Source: Chamaea fasciata (taxonomy: Eukaryota; Chordata; Aves; Passeriformes; Sylviidae). From it: a stretch of DNA of 64,000 nt. Of this stretch, positions 37,559-51,600 are shown piece by piece (the first letter of the stretch is position 1; each line of letters opens with the position of its first letter). The notes under the pieces are model-generated. The model was not told the DNA's origin. It was given only the letters and a program-made list of their open reading frames with translations, and searched no databases. The position numbers and the translations under genes are program-made. The stretch is from contig JARCOQ010000002.1 of assembly GCA_029207755.1 (NCBI GenBank), forward strand, positions 92,789,087 through 92,853,086, read 5' to 3'.

Positions 37559-40500
37559 AATTATTGCCTGGGGGTGTGCAAGAGGGAAGACGCCTACTTT
37601 ATATTTGGATAAAATCTTCTGCTCCAGGTGTCTAACCCAGCCCTCAAACTCTGCCAGCTGAAATCCACCAACTGATGGCCCTATACAAGTGGTGCCAAGC
37701 ACACTGGCTCAGAATGTGGCAGCCAGTTCATTGCTGAAGGCCAGAATATGGAGTGACTTCATTAGCTCTTGTGAGGAAAGTAGGGAATTGCCTGAGTTAT
37801 TTTACATACCAAACTTGGTACTCACACCAAATGAGATTCTATCATCACCGTATGATTTTTAAGGTAACCCATCAAATTTAAATATGTGGGGCGTTAATTA
37901 AATTCACCTCATAAAAAAGATACACATGAAGTAAGAAATTTGTCTTATACATGATGGACACTGAGATATGTAAAATATTTTGTCCAAAAAGTATAAATTA
38001 TTAAAAAATAGAGATTTTTTTTTCTATTTCCCAGAGCAAGAATAGGCTTCCATGGCCAGAAAAACCTACAAAGAAGTGCTGACAGAAAAGTGTTTCATTT
38101 TATAATAATCCATTTATGTTTTCTGATGGTTATTGACCGATAAGACAAGTCAAATACTTCTGAGATGCATAAAAGAGTGCAGTCAAGTTCACTTTCATTT
38201 ACATTTCTATATCAGGCAAGCAGACGTCCATGCACAAATAGACTTATCCTGAACAGCAGAATCAAAGCCCTGTATGCGATAACTAAAAAGCTGCACGAAT
38301 TTAGAGAACAGCCAAAGTCAGGAATACAATTTTTCTAAAATAACCATCAGATCCTGATGAAGACAGCTGTGCTTTCTGAGTCTCACTCTAAATATGAAAT
38401 TTGATTCTTTCCCTCTCTAATTCCTTCCACTGGGATTTGTCTAGACCTATCTTTTGCAGTTAGAGACTTTAGTGCTAGGGAGGCATAACCTTCTGTCCCT
38501 CCTTACAAAACACATGGAGGAAGGTATGAAATACTTGATCCAGTTCTCCTTCCGTGCATCTCTACCCCTATATGCTTTATTCTGTGAAAAAAGAAATAGA
38601 GCAGGGTCATCAACAAAGGTAGTGAGACTAAAGACAAACTAGTTCTGAATGCTATTCAGCAGAGCCAGCAGCCAGTATATTACTGAGAGACATTTGTGAG
38701 CACCAGCTGTTTCCAGCTGCTGACTGCTGCTGTCTTTTTGAGAGTATTTTCTGGTTCCCAGAAACACTGAGAGAGAAAAAAACTGGTGCAGCAAACCACT
38801 CTGGGAAGACTGTTTAATTGGGTCAAAATGATTTAGGACTAGGGAGAATATTCTCCTTCCCACCTGCTGAAGTTGCTCCTCCTTGCATAAACAGATGGAG
38901 TTTCCCAGCCTGTGCTCCCCCTCACCCTGCACAGCCCATGAGCACAACTACCATCCAGGTCATGATGTAAGCACATGCCAACATTTATGTACTGTCAAAT
39001 TATCTCCAGTACTTGATGAGGAGCTTAAGCTAGTTGTGTGCTTTTGTCCCAGCTTGGATCTGGATGTGTACGACCAGATGATCCCTGATACAGTTTAAAA
39101 TGTTAGTCTAAACACATTCAAATTTCCTGGTCACATTTGCCTTAGATCAGTGATCTGTGCCCTGTGACCAGGATATGTGACACAAACTTATGTATCTAAT
39201 CAAAGACTGGCCCTGTAATCTCTAGGCCCAGAGAAAGTATGCTCGTAATGATGTTAGCAATAGAAGTTATGACGTTGACTTCAGGGGATAGGGAAAGCAA
39301 GGGAAGATGGAAGTATTGTTGTCCAGTTCAAGTATTAACATGTAAAATATTTGCATAAACAATAATCATAGAAATTTCTCTCCCGCACACAGAGAAAATA
39401 GTAAAAGTTTATGTAAAATCTGCTTTTGAAGGGGAAAGACAACAGTGTTTGTTTTTATCTTGACATAAATTAATTGTCCACCCAAAGATACTTTGTTTGA
39501 TGCAGTTTACAAGGGATGAAGTTTGTGCAGTTTATTACTTTGCTGTCTGCTTGAGGGTTTTGTCTTTAGACATCCTGAAGCTGAGCGCTTGAATGAAGCC
39601 CTCTGGCATCACTATTGCTTTGTCTTTTATTTCAAAGCTCTTCAGACAGCAGGACTACCCAGTGGGAAAGGCTCAAACAACAAAAACACCAGCATCCTGA
39701 GAGCAGGAAACAGTCTTATACATTCAGTTCCCACTTTTTCAAAGGTGATAGTCATGAGCAGCAGTGAGAGCTTCTGAAGAATAAAGAGGCAGCAAAAGGG
39801 ACTAGATGCTGGTGTACAAGCATGGATAAAAGCATGTATGAAAATCTCCTGAGCAATATTTGCTTGTTTTATGTCATTAACAGAGCATATGGAGTAGAGA
39901 TCTGAAAAAGAAAACAGGATTGAAAGAAGTCTGATGAATGAGAAGGCCAGAAGGATTTGCAGACATCTCTTGAATGAGTTGAGCAGAGGGGTCTGTTGCC
40001 TGAACAATCACACTGACATATGTGAGCATGGGATGATCAGAGCACAGAAGTCACAGTGGGGAACTGAGTGGCAGAAAGGTTCTGGTAATACTAATGGATA
40101 CAGAAAGGAAATGGGAGATGTAGATATAAAGCAGAGAAAGGGGGCATCTACTGCCATAAGAAAGAAAGCAGAGCTGTGATATGAAGGTATCAGAGACTGG
40201 ACCCCAAGGAGAAAGATGCTGATGTTTAGGATATCTTGAGCAAGAACAAGAGAAAGCACAGTCTACATCTATCAGGAAGAAGTAGAAGATGGAAAGAATG
40301 TGAAATTTATGCCGGAGTCAGGAAGTTTGCTCACTCTATGAGAGTTATCTCCTTTTAAACAAAAATTTTCATAATTTCTTTTGATGAAGAGATATTTATA
40401 AAGAAATCAGAGAGTCAATAATATCCTAGATACCTCCAGGATTTAACATTAAACCCAACAATATTAACAGTCAATGTAGGTTCTCTCTTCATGGAAGATA

Positions 40501-41515
40501 AGTCACAAGAAATTCTTTAAAAATACAAAAAATGTAAAAAACCACATTTATGTCATGCATCTTATCAGGGGATATTAACAGAAAACATGGAAAACTAAAA
40601 TTAATTGGCTCAAAGTTGAGTATAAACAAAGCTTGATATGGGAATTCGCTTTACTTCCCCTGGGTTGGAAGTTAGTCTGTTTCTCAATTATTGCTAGGGA
40701 AAAACTGTTGAGAATTACGCAATTACAGAAAACACTAATTTCTCAGAAGCAAATGATAATAGTAATGTTTGTGAAGGAAATAATAAATATCTTTATCACT
40801 TATACATCTGGGAAGAAATGAAGCTGTTTGAGATTTGTTGGAAAGTAGTGAAGACACTGTACAGAAACAGTGTACAAAGTAATTTTGGATGGGACCCTAA
40901 AGAAGACAATTGACTTTAGGTGGAACAAAACTCCTGAAGTAATTTAAAAAAACCCAACTAAAAACCCCAAAAGACAAACCAAAAGCCTCTCCAATTACAG
41001 AAGTATCTAAGCTTCAGTAATAAACATTTAAATATTTGACAGTATTTAAAATAATTTTGTATAAATAATCTAACAATCTTTTTTTTTTTTTAATTAATCG
41101 TTGGTAAACTGTGAGAATAGTTAATGAAAATGGCCAGAAGATAAAAATCAGACTTATATGGGGTACCTCACAGTTTGTGCACCAGTGACTTGGATAAAAA
41201 AGGAGAAACCCACCAAACTCTTCTATTCGAAGTTGTATTCAAATCACAGGAAAAATTTGCTAGGGAAGAGTTTTTGACAGAACTATCTTAAAAGCTAATG
41301 AGGAAAGAATAAAGATATAAGGGAGAATTCTATCAAATGAGGCAACAAGGTGCAAACTACTCATGAAAGAAATCTTCTTTTAAGTGAAATAAAAAATTTA
41401 AGGAAAGGAAATAGTGAAAAATCAAATTGAATAAGCTCTTTGAAAGCCTAAAAACTTTCAGAGGAAACGCTTGGAGATGAACAAATTTTTCTTTATTAAT
41501 TATATCAAACATGAG

Positions 41516-41560
41516 TATTATATATTTATTATTATATTATTGTTGTTATTATGAATAATC
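41516..41560. repeat. AT-rich (TAT)n-like tract
   Basis: TATTATATATTTATTATTAT followed by TGTTGTTATTATG, a degenerate trinucleotide repeat. Confidence 0.65.
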
Positions 41561-42967
41561 TTAAAAAGAGAAAATCATGAATAAACTGATGAAGAACATA
41601 TAATGGGATAGATGTTAGCAGCCTTCTAACCATGAAAATATTGAAATGTTGAAACATCCTCCCCATAAGACAGCAGGAGCAAAATCCAAATGAAAAGTGA
41701 GTGGTACACATTTTATGATATTGCAGTAAAACCTTTTTTAATTGAATTTCATAAATATCTAATTTGTGTAATATGAATTAGAGTAGCTGTAAGAGGAACA
41801 CTGAGTCACCTTTTCCTAGCAGACCTGAATCAGAGCCCTTCTGAAAGATATTGTTGTAATCCAATTTGCAAGAGAGAGAAACTGAACCAAGCATCATATT
41901 AGTGAGACAGAGAATTCTCTTTATTAAAGTATTTTTACAGGTATTTTCACTAAAGAGTAAAAGAAGCAGAGGGGGAGAGAGGAAAGGGAAGATGAATGCA
42001 AGGATACCATGTTTACGCCTCTCATTTTTTTCCTTAGGCCTTGTATAGACTTCAGTATTTGTCTTCAGAGCAAGCATGTTGGGCTTTGATTTGGGACAAG
42101 AATTGAGACAGACTGTAACTGCACAGCATTTCTCACTTGTGTTTTCTTTGGACAGAATTTCTGTCAGCTAGAGAAAAACTGTTTTCTCAAACAGATTAGA
42201 TATGGATCCTGATATCAAATTATCATCCTCTCAGCTGCAGGCTAGTCATGAAGTAATGCAAAATACAAGTTAAGACTATATACTGAATCCTTCAATAGAT
42301 CTAGCCTGCAGTTCGAGAAAGTTTGCCTTAATAGGTAAAGAAGTAAAAGCTCACTAAGCATTAAGCTGGCTCTGATTTTGCTTTAATTTAGATTTCTTTT
42401 TTAAATAAAAAATGTCTGATTTCCTTCACCAAATTTGCTTTTTATTCTGGAATGATAGGAAACAAATTCAAGAGAGAAGACTGCAAGGTTGTTAAGACTA
42501 GTGGCCCAGCTGATTGGTGAAATGATGACACAGCCTGACCGAAACCAAGCAGACAAGTTCTGGGGAGACCACTAGTTCTCCCAGAGATTCATAGAGATAA
42601 GAATTGAGAAGTTTGACTCTACGAAGGAAAGCTGAAAAGGAAGGGATTTTTTCCAAGTCAGGGAAGGATAGCTCAGCCTAGGAAGGCTATCACATTGCAG
42701 TGTATTAAATACAGTCCTGACAGATGACTTGAGAAATGCTAAGGGCTCCAATCCAGAAAAGCACTTAAACATGTGGATACCCTCTTTGCAATGGTTGACT
42801 CGACAGCTACCTAAAGTTATGAGTTAATAACTCAATTGTTTTTCCTAAAGACAATAATCCTCTGAACTAGGATGAAGACAAAAGCGCAGAAAACTAAAGA
42901 AAGAATCTTTCCTTACTGCTGTGGCTGAACAACACACATTCTGTTTACCTTTATTTGTGATAGCATT

Positions 42968-42997
42968 TTAAACCTTAATATGTTAAACCTTAATATG
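42968..42997 (+). repeat. 15-bp perfect tandem duplication
   Basis: The unit TTAAACCTTAATATG occurs twice with no mismatch, a probable recent slippage event. Confidence 0.85.
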
Positions 42998-45558
42998 TTT
43001 CTATATAATAAATAAATTCTCTTCTTGTTCATAGCAGAAAAGAACCTATCAATGACTATACTCTTTATTAAAACTCTTTCTTATATTGTGAGACAAAAAT
43101 TTTGTAAAAAAATGCATCAATCCCCTTGACATGTAATGTTATGGACATTTTATGGCAGTAAACAAAATCATTGGCTACCAAATGTGACACCACTTTCATC
43201 AAATACAGTAGGAGAAATCAAAACAAATTTAAATGAAAGCTCCAAGGATTGTTTCAATGGAAAATAAATGGAGGAAAAGCCCATAGGAGTCCACAGTGTA
43301 TAAAATAGCAAATAGTTCAAAAGTGCTGACAGCAGGGCTGAACTGCTGAGGTGACGAATGCTCAGGAAGCTATACAACATAAACAAATGCATGTTTTAAA
43401 TATACAAGTGAGGCCATACTCAGAACAACATCAGGTCATTTCAGCCTCTGACTGCCTGTGTCTAATATCATCTCAGGAGTGGTAAACTAGGTGATTACAT
43501 TCAAGTCCCAAATACACTAAGACCTCAAAGAAAAATGCAAGTGGTTTGCATTAAAACCCTGGTCAGCAATATTTCTTGACTGTTCTTAAACCAGTTGGTG
43601 AGAACACAAGCCCAATTAAATAATTACTGGCCCCATTCATAGCTGTGTGATAAAGATACTTAACTGAGAATCTACATTAGAAATGTCATCAGGAAACACA
43701 GAAAAAGTGTAATTTGACTGACTTGGGTAACATCTCTTTTTACAACACAATCCTATCTTAGGTCAAGAAAAAAAAATAATAACAATAAAAAGAACCCAGA
43801 AAGAACAACATATTCTTCTTAGTCTGTTGGACAATGAACACATTTATTTATATTAGTGAGCCTAGGAAGCATTCCAATTTCCCAGTATCCTGTATTCATA
43901 CTGAGGCAAGATATTGGCATGTCACCCACCTTTCTGCTCCATATTCAAGTCTTTTCTATGGAAAGGAGGCCTGGATGTGTGAGCTCACAGGGATCCCTGG
44001 CAGATGTCTGAGCTGGAAGAACAGGAGACAGAACCATGGTTTTCACTGCAGTGAATCCCAGCAGGTAAGTTTAGACAATGAATTTATTTTTTTCGATTGC
44101 ACATTGTTTTATAAAGCAGGAAGGATTTGATTGCTCTAGTAGCTCTTCATTTCTAAGCCCTCAAACTCACTGGAAATCAAAGTGGGCCAGAGGAAGAAGA
44201 TCTCAGTTGACATATATTTGGTTGCATTTTCCTGAAAGGAGACATAAAATCATCAAAAAGAGACATTCTGCCAAAATAATTATTTCTCAGATGTCTGAAA
44301 AAAAAATGAATATGCTCTCAAGGCATATCATGCTTACCCAAATTTTACAACATGGAAATATGTGTTTACAATTAATTAGCACAGTATTTGGGAACCTAAG
44401 GCCTTTATTTCATCTTGTTGTTCCAGTTTGAGGTTTCCAGGACTGCTGTGAGTAAAATTATTTAATCACATATGCCTTCATTCCTGTGTAGATGTAGGAC
44501 ATTGTTTCAAAGACTATGATCTTTCAATACTTGCTTATATCTCTATTTTTACTTTTATACTGTTTGATCTTTTTAATGTGATGATCTTTTAATCAGCAAT
44601 GTAGCTGATTTTAATAAAACTACATTCATCAATGTCAAGTAATTTAAAAACTGCATTCCTGTGCCGGCATGGATTCATCTTGACTTCCCATGTGGATGTT
44701 TGGGTTTTGGTTTTTTTTGGTGGTGGTGGTTTTTTTTTCTTCTCTTATAATTCAGTTCTTCATTATAAAATTTTGCCGTACTTCATAAGAAGATCAAATC
44801 CTTATTCAATTTAACTTGAGGTTTATTTCAGCACAGTGAAGAAACCCAGCCTATTCTGAAAGATGCTGAACATCTGTACATGAGGCAACTTAATTTTAGG
44901 TTCTTATTCCCCAAGATGGAGTCTGTAATCTTTACAGGATGTGGGGGCACCACTGAGAATTTAGCTTACAGCAGTTTCTTGCTGGGAGTGATATTAACCA
45001 ATATGATGTTACACCCATATACACATCATTTGGGGTAAGAAGGAACCATCTGAGATTGAGATTTAAAAAATCACACACTCACCTCCTTTGATCCTAAAAT
45101 TATTTTCTTCCAAACATCTTAGTCTTCACCAAAAGATTCAGTGAAATAGATGGAAAGTGTTTGTGATATTGGCAGAAAGTTTTTCCTTAGCTTCATTTTT
45201 GAAAACAACTGAGCCTTTTTCAGCAATACCATTTAAGAATTACAAAGAAAAAAAAATACAAAAAAAACTGAACACACCATGAATCCTGAATCATAAGCAA
45301 AGGACAAGCATGGAAAATTTTAATCCAGCAATTAGTTTAACTAAATAATAAATATCTGCAAGTTGAAGCTTTTCATATTTCCATTGAGTTAGACAGTCTT
45401 AATTTAGACATTACTACTTGCTATGCCTATAACACAATACCCCACACCCCTGCCCTTCCAAAAATGAAAAGGTCACATTTACAGGATTACTTAGTTGATG
45501 GTTTCTATTTAAAATCTTTCAGACTCTTCATGCAGCTAATGTAGAAATAAGACTCAGT

Positions 45559-45600
45559 GTCTGAGTATTGTTCTAATCTGTCTGAGTACTGTTCTAATCT
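45559..45600 (+). repeat. 21-bp tandem duplication, one mismatch
   Basis: Two adjacent units begin GTCTGAGTA and end GTTCTAATCT. They differ at one position (T or C). Confidence 0.85.
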
Positions 45601-48600
45601 AGTGAACACATGAAGTAAAATAATCAGACACTGGCAAGAACAGGCTGTTTGGACAGTTCACTTTCAAACTACTGTGCAAATAAATCTTACAAATTTTAAC
45701 TTGATTTAAACAATCCAGTGATTTCTGTTGCTATTCTTGTCCATCTTTCATGTTCAGTTCTCTATTTCTTAGAATTCTTTCCAAAATTTTCAATACTTGT
45801 TTTCAATTCACTGTTCTTACACAAAGACCTGCCAGCTGCTGTCCTGTGATTTGAAAATTGGTGCCAAATATAATGATTGTTTCAAAAATTTCCTGAACAT
45901 ATCCTCCTAGCTGGGAGGATAGTCTTGATACTATAAATATCATAGCAAAAAGTAACCACCAACCTCCCAAAAATATCTTGCTACTTGATATCTGAGATTC
46001 CTTAGGTTTCTGTGTCATCTTAATTTTTCTTCTATAGAGAAAACATTGCCAAGGATTGAGCTATGTTCATGTATCAGAGCTGAGCACAGGTTAAAATATT
46101 TCCTAATTTTTAACTATCTAATCTCATCAAAGTCAAAAAGATTATACTAACATGAAACAAAGCAGTATTTATTCACTTGCATCTATTCTTTATGAGCCTG
46201 CCTATAACAGCAATAGTTCTTTTGATAACTTCTGCATGTCTTGTCTCTTGTATCTTGAAATCTTGCTTATTATCTTTCTCAGCATGTCTTGCAGATTAGT
46301 ACAAAAGTAGAGGGAAAGGTTAAATAAGAAGTGTTGTATAAATATCCAACACCATCCAAGCATGCTTGAGTTCAGCAGACACTGTTTCTCTCTTGCTGTG
46401 CTGGATATAGATTTTGGCAGCCTTGAAAACTTCTAAGAGAATGTTGCAGGACTAAGAAAACATTAAATTAAAAGCTTCATCAATACCATTTTAATATATG
46501 TATTTTTAAATATATAGTGTAATCCTCCTGCTCATTTGTGTTATTACTAAGCCAAGGAAAATCACAATGGAATTTTTAAAAATCTCTTTTCTTCATTTAG
46601 ATTGTAAATCTCATTCATATCCCATTAGCAGATGCTAGTTATTGCTAGCTACTGCTAGTGTCTTCTCTGGATCATGCTGGCAGAATATAAGATTAAAGAC
46701 TTCCAGTGCTGAGAATTTTCCTGAGATGATCAAAGCGCTGCAAAATGTGCTGTTTCACTGTAGCATCTGCAGCTGGGTCATCAATTTCCAAAGCATCTCA
46801 TGCTGGCTGAGAAAAGTAAAAAAAGGCTATTCAAAGATGAGTTGGAAGATACTCTCCTGCCAGGAAAAGCAATAACTGAGCCTCTGAGTGAGGTGGAATA
46901 TATGGGTACTTCCAAAATCATAAAAAATGTTCCCTCAGCTAGCTTAAGTGTGATATTTCAGACTTGTGGAGCACTGGTTGGTCTTCGTCAAATCCAAGAT
47001 TTCATTCCACATGACACTAGAGTACTTTGTGCTCAGCAGTAAAGAAAAAGCATGTGTTTTTTTCTTATCAGGCCAAACAAATTTGGACACACTCAATTTG
47101 TTCTTTCTACAATTTATTTTCCTCCTTTATTTACAGAGAAAGGCCAGAGTGTACTTAAACAAAAATTTATATATGCGCATCCAGATATACACATATATAC
47201 AAAGAGAACACATGTATGGAAACATAAAATATCTGCATGCACAAAGATGCACATATCTAGATAAAGAAAAAAGTCAAAATATGCAAACACATGTACACAT
47301 AAAAGGATCTGCCCCCTTGGAGAAAACAGATATATGTACAAAATGTTACACTTAATTTTTAATTTAATAAATACAATGGTATAATCATGGGGTTTCTAGT
47401 TGGCTGTTTGGCCTAAGTGAAGATTGAAAGCAAATTATGCTACAGACAGCCACACTGAACAGCATGTCATAGGATTAATTTTGGAGTAAGTCACTATGAC
47501 CCAGGCTATTAGAAACTGGCCATAAGTAACAGCATCTCAAGTCTCATTTTTTTTCCATGGACACTTAAACTCAAAGAACAGCTGAAACACGGAGATGGCA
47601 CAAACCATTTGGACATTGTTGAATGGGAAGCAGTCTTTAGCCATATTGTTTCCTCATACCTGGGACCAAAATTTCGCATTTCATACCTTGCTGCATATAT
47701 ATGTTAATCAACTACAGTTAAATTTTACAGACAGGTTGTAGCAAGGGTGGAAGAGTGTCTGTATGACTCAGTATAAGAAATTACTCTGAGCTACATTTTG
47801 CTCTCAGAAGTGGCCTGACATCTCTAATTAATGCAAGTTTTTGTTTTCCTCCGTTTGGTGAAACCCCATACAGTGTCAGGAAGAACAATTCAACTCTTCA
47901 GTAATTGCATTTGGCTGATTGGCTACATCAGCCTGTATGAAGATTTCTCTAATGAGGAATGACTCAAGACAGTCTGCTGAGTAAGTCTCCCATGATCAAA
48001 TATTTTTGTTTCCTATATTTTCAAATGTTATGTATCCATGTGTTATCATGTTTTATGTGAGGTTAACCAGAGAGAAAAAACCCACAACTTTTCTGATTCC
48101 CTTAACTAACAAATATTAAGCCTGTCGCCATTTGCTGTGTGTGATTATGCAAAACCAGCCTGTTTCTTATTTGTTTGACTTTTTGTGAGCTGGGAATCAC
48201 CGTCATGTTCACTGGCATGTTGAATGAATCACCAGAACTTCTTTTTATTTTAATAATAGGTCTTTTCTGAAAGTTGAACTGGATAAGCTGAATACTCTTA
48301 AACATTGTCCAGCAATTTAAAGAATGGAACTGAAGGCTGAAGGAAAAAACTGTAACAGGATATATTTTGTTTTAAAGGCTTGGCACAACACATCCCAAAT
48401 ACATTCCAAAGTGAATTCTGAAATACCAGAAGTAGTCACAATAAAGAAAACTCTAAACTTAGTCCCCCAAACCTTTTCTTGCAGATAATTTTGGTCATGT
48501 GGGGTCAAATATCCAGAGGGTCACCTCATGCCTCCTCTACTTTTAACTCTTTGCATGTCTTTCTTTTGACACAGCAAGAATCCATTTATATGAGTGAAAA

Positions 48601-51600
48601 CACTCTGATTAATGGAACAGCATGACATATAGCATAAGTTCATGGGGCCAAGCAGACCTTTGTTGTAAGTGTGTGTCTTACAGTGCTTCCCAGGGTACAC
48701 AAAATGTTCATTAATGAGGGAAAAGGAATGAGCCACTTGTTTTTCCCATTATTGTTGGCTTCAAGGCTGTTATTAAGCATAATTGTCCGTCAGTGTGCTG
48801 AAGTGACTAGGGAATAGATTAATGTTCCTTTTGTTGTGCAAGGTTATGAGAAAGTTGAGGATATTGTCTGTTTGAGGGCAGGTCTTCAAGATGTCCAGCA
48901 CACAGAGAAAATTCTGCACAAATTCCTCTGGCCTTAGAACACCTAAGAATTCAGTTGAAAGAGCTCCTCCTTTACAGACTGGAGAACACATGATTAAATC
49001 AGTTTGTGAAAAACAATAAAAATTTTGTGTAAGAAATTTTGCCTGAGTTTCCTTACCAATAATTTCTTACCAATAGTACTGCCTTTTATAAAGAAAGCAC
49101 TTCTCCCCTTGAATGATTATTAGAATACACAGCTATCATGCAATTGAGAGGAATGAATACACTGTGCATTGCACCAGGAGGTATTGGTTCATGATGATTG
49201 CAGTAAGAAAGTCACTCGGTAAAGGGTATTTTAAATCAGCTTTGTTAGAGCTAGCTTTATGAAGAGAGGGTGGTACAGATAACCTTTCTTCCCTTCAGGT
49301 TCTGGAAACCCTGAGCTGTGCAATGCCAAACAGGCCTCTAATCAGGATGAGGAACCCTGGGCAGAGCCCATCCATGGTAGAGTTGCCCCACTTTGGTAAT
49401 TAGAAGTATTTTTTAAAAATAAACAACTCAACTCATAGTTTTGACTGTAAAGACAAGGAAGATATGCACATGTGAACCCACAGTGAGATAAAGGCAAGGC
49501 CATGCAGGCAGTGTAATCACTGGCACTGAGTGGGAGCTGCCTGCAGGCTTCTCTTCTAGAATTACTATGCGAGTTTATTTTACAGTCAAGGGGTGTGAGC
49601 AGCACAAGATGAGTCTGAAGGCCATGCTGTGTGTGTCACACGGTACTGCAAGTTCTGCACGGGCCTGCACCTGCTCAGGTAAGTTGCGATGTGGGTCACT
49701 GACTCCCCAGCTGCAGTGGTCTGCTGGTCAGCATCGTTACATGCAGTTATGAAGGCACACTCACGCATGCTCCAGGAAAACATTCACAAGGCTATACAAA
49801 ATCATGCACATTAAACAGCTTAGGTATAAGAGAAACATCTTTTTATACTGTAAGAGGGTTTTTTTTTCCCAGTTACTCACTGAACAAAGACAGATGAAAT
49901 GTCAGGGTAAGCTTAAGTTTGCTGCTGGTGGAGAAAGTGATCCTGCTTTTCCTTGCTTCATCTCAGATTGTTGCATATTTGCTTTCTTGCTCATAGGGAC
50001 CTTTCACTAGTAACCTGGATGAGCCAGTTCAGCCTACTGACCAGGCAGAAAACCATACACTCCAGGTGTGTCCCACCCCTCCTGATTAGTTTTTTTAGCA
50101 AATTAATGAATTGAACTGGCCGAAGACATAGTACACATTCATAAAACAGCTAGCATAAGTAGATCATGGGGAAATTTACTGCTAAAACAGGGAGAGTGTG
50201 GATTTGGGGTTGGGTTTTTTTTTTTGGCAGCTGACTAATAGATCAGTTAACCCCACCTTGCCGGACTGCCTTATAAGCAATCTTCTTATCCACACACCCA
50301 ACGCCCCCCATATTGTGTTACAGATGTGAGACCTAAAGATGAAGAGAAATAAATTTTAATTATATCAGTTACAGCGTACAATACGAAGAATGTAGTATAA
50401 GATGCCTGTTACTGTTTTCTTATAACTACGTATATTTATGTACGCTTGCTCTAATAAGCGCACAGTAACATTGCCACTAGGACTGCCCAGTAACACTTTT
50501 TATTCGGATTTTAAGCAAGATATTAGCAGAATTTTTAAAAGCAAATGAACAGGACAGTAATGCCTTTTTTGCACACTGTAAAAAAAACTTTGACAAGATG
50601 TTAGCTTTATAAAAGTATACAATTAGATATTAATCACCATTTTTATATAAGAAAGGCCCTTTGCATCACTTATTCAAGTCCCAGTTGCCATACTTATCCT
50701 TTGTTTTTTTCAAAATATACTCAAATTTTAAATTTCCTTATCAGTTCCCAGACTCACTTTACTGAAAAAGATGATTCAGTTAAGGAACAGTTAAAAATTT
50801 ATTTGTGTAGGCAATTTGGAATCCAGGAAATTTCCTATTGATTTCAGAGAGAGGTTTGGTTTGCTAGTTTTACAGGAGCTGCATGCTTTTGTCATCCCTG
50901 ATTACCAGGGTTTTCTCCCAGGTTAGTAAATAGGGCTTTATTAAAAATTTCCTCATTTTGTCTGTTATTGTAATATTCCAGAGAAGCTCATAAAAGCACA
51001 GAGCAGTTCTTAGTAGGTGAGTACAGTAGCTTAATCCATTGACCCTTTGTGGTAGAAACAAGGAAAAAAAAATCTAGTTTTGAGTCAGAGCCTGAATTAT
51101 TTTTTTAACACCAGGAATAAAGGTAACAGTGAAACCCATACATATGTTGTTAATTCAGGCATTATGGAATATACATATGATATCAGGTGTGCTTTGAATG
51201 ATACAGAGCACAACAGGAGGTACTTAGGTGTGACAGCACCACTTATTCTTTTAAATTTTATAATCTGACTACCTATCTCTTGTCATTCTACCCCTCACTT
51301 GTCAAGACTCACACTGCTGACAGCCATCCCCAGTCCAGGCAGCTGTGACACATCATATATTTATGCCTCTTAACCACTCAGTGATCTGGCACATCAGACA
51401 TGGCCAGTCTGTGAATTCTTTGATATAAAAGCCAGCTGTGCATGATGAATGGGGTCATAGAGAAGGGAAGAAGCAGCAGTACTGCTGCCAACAAGCATTT
51501 CCCTTTGTGGAGGTCCCACATTCAAAGAAGTGCTTGGTAGGTGGTGCACAGCTGCAGTTCAATGTCATAACATCCACGGTCCAACACTATAGCATCTTTC

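Larger units (their letters stand above)
37559..45558. other. Gene-free DNA
   Basis: Mostly unique AT-rich sequence. Simple tracts sit near 40947-40990 (A/C-rich), 41082-41092 (T-run), 43768-43790 (A-rich) and 44700-44740 (GGTGGTGGT within T-runs). No coding exon supported. Confidence 0.5.
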
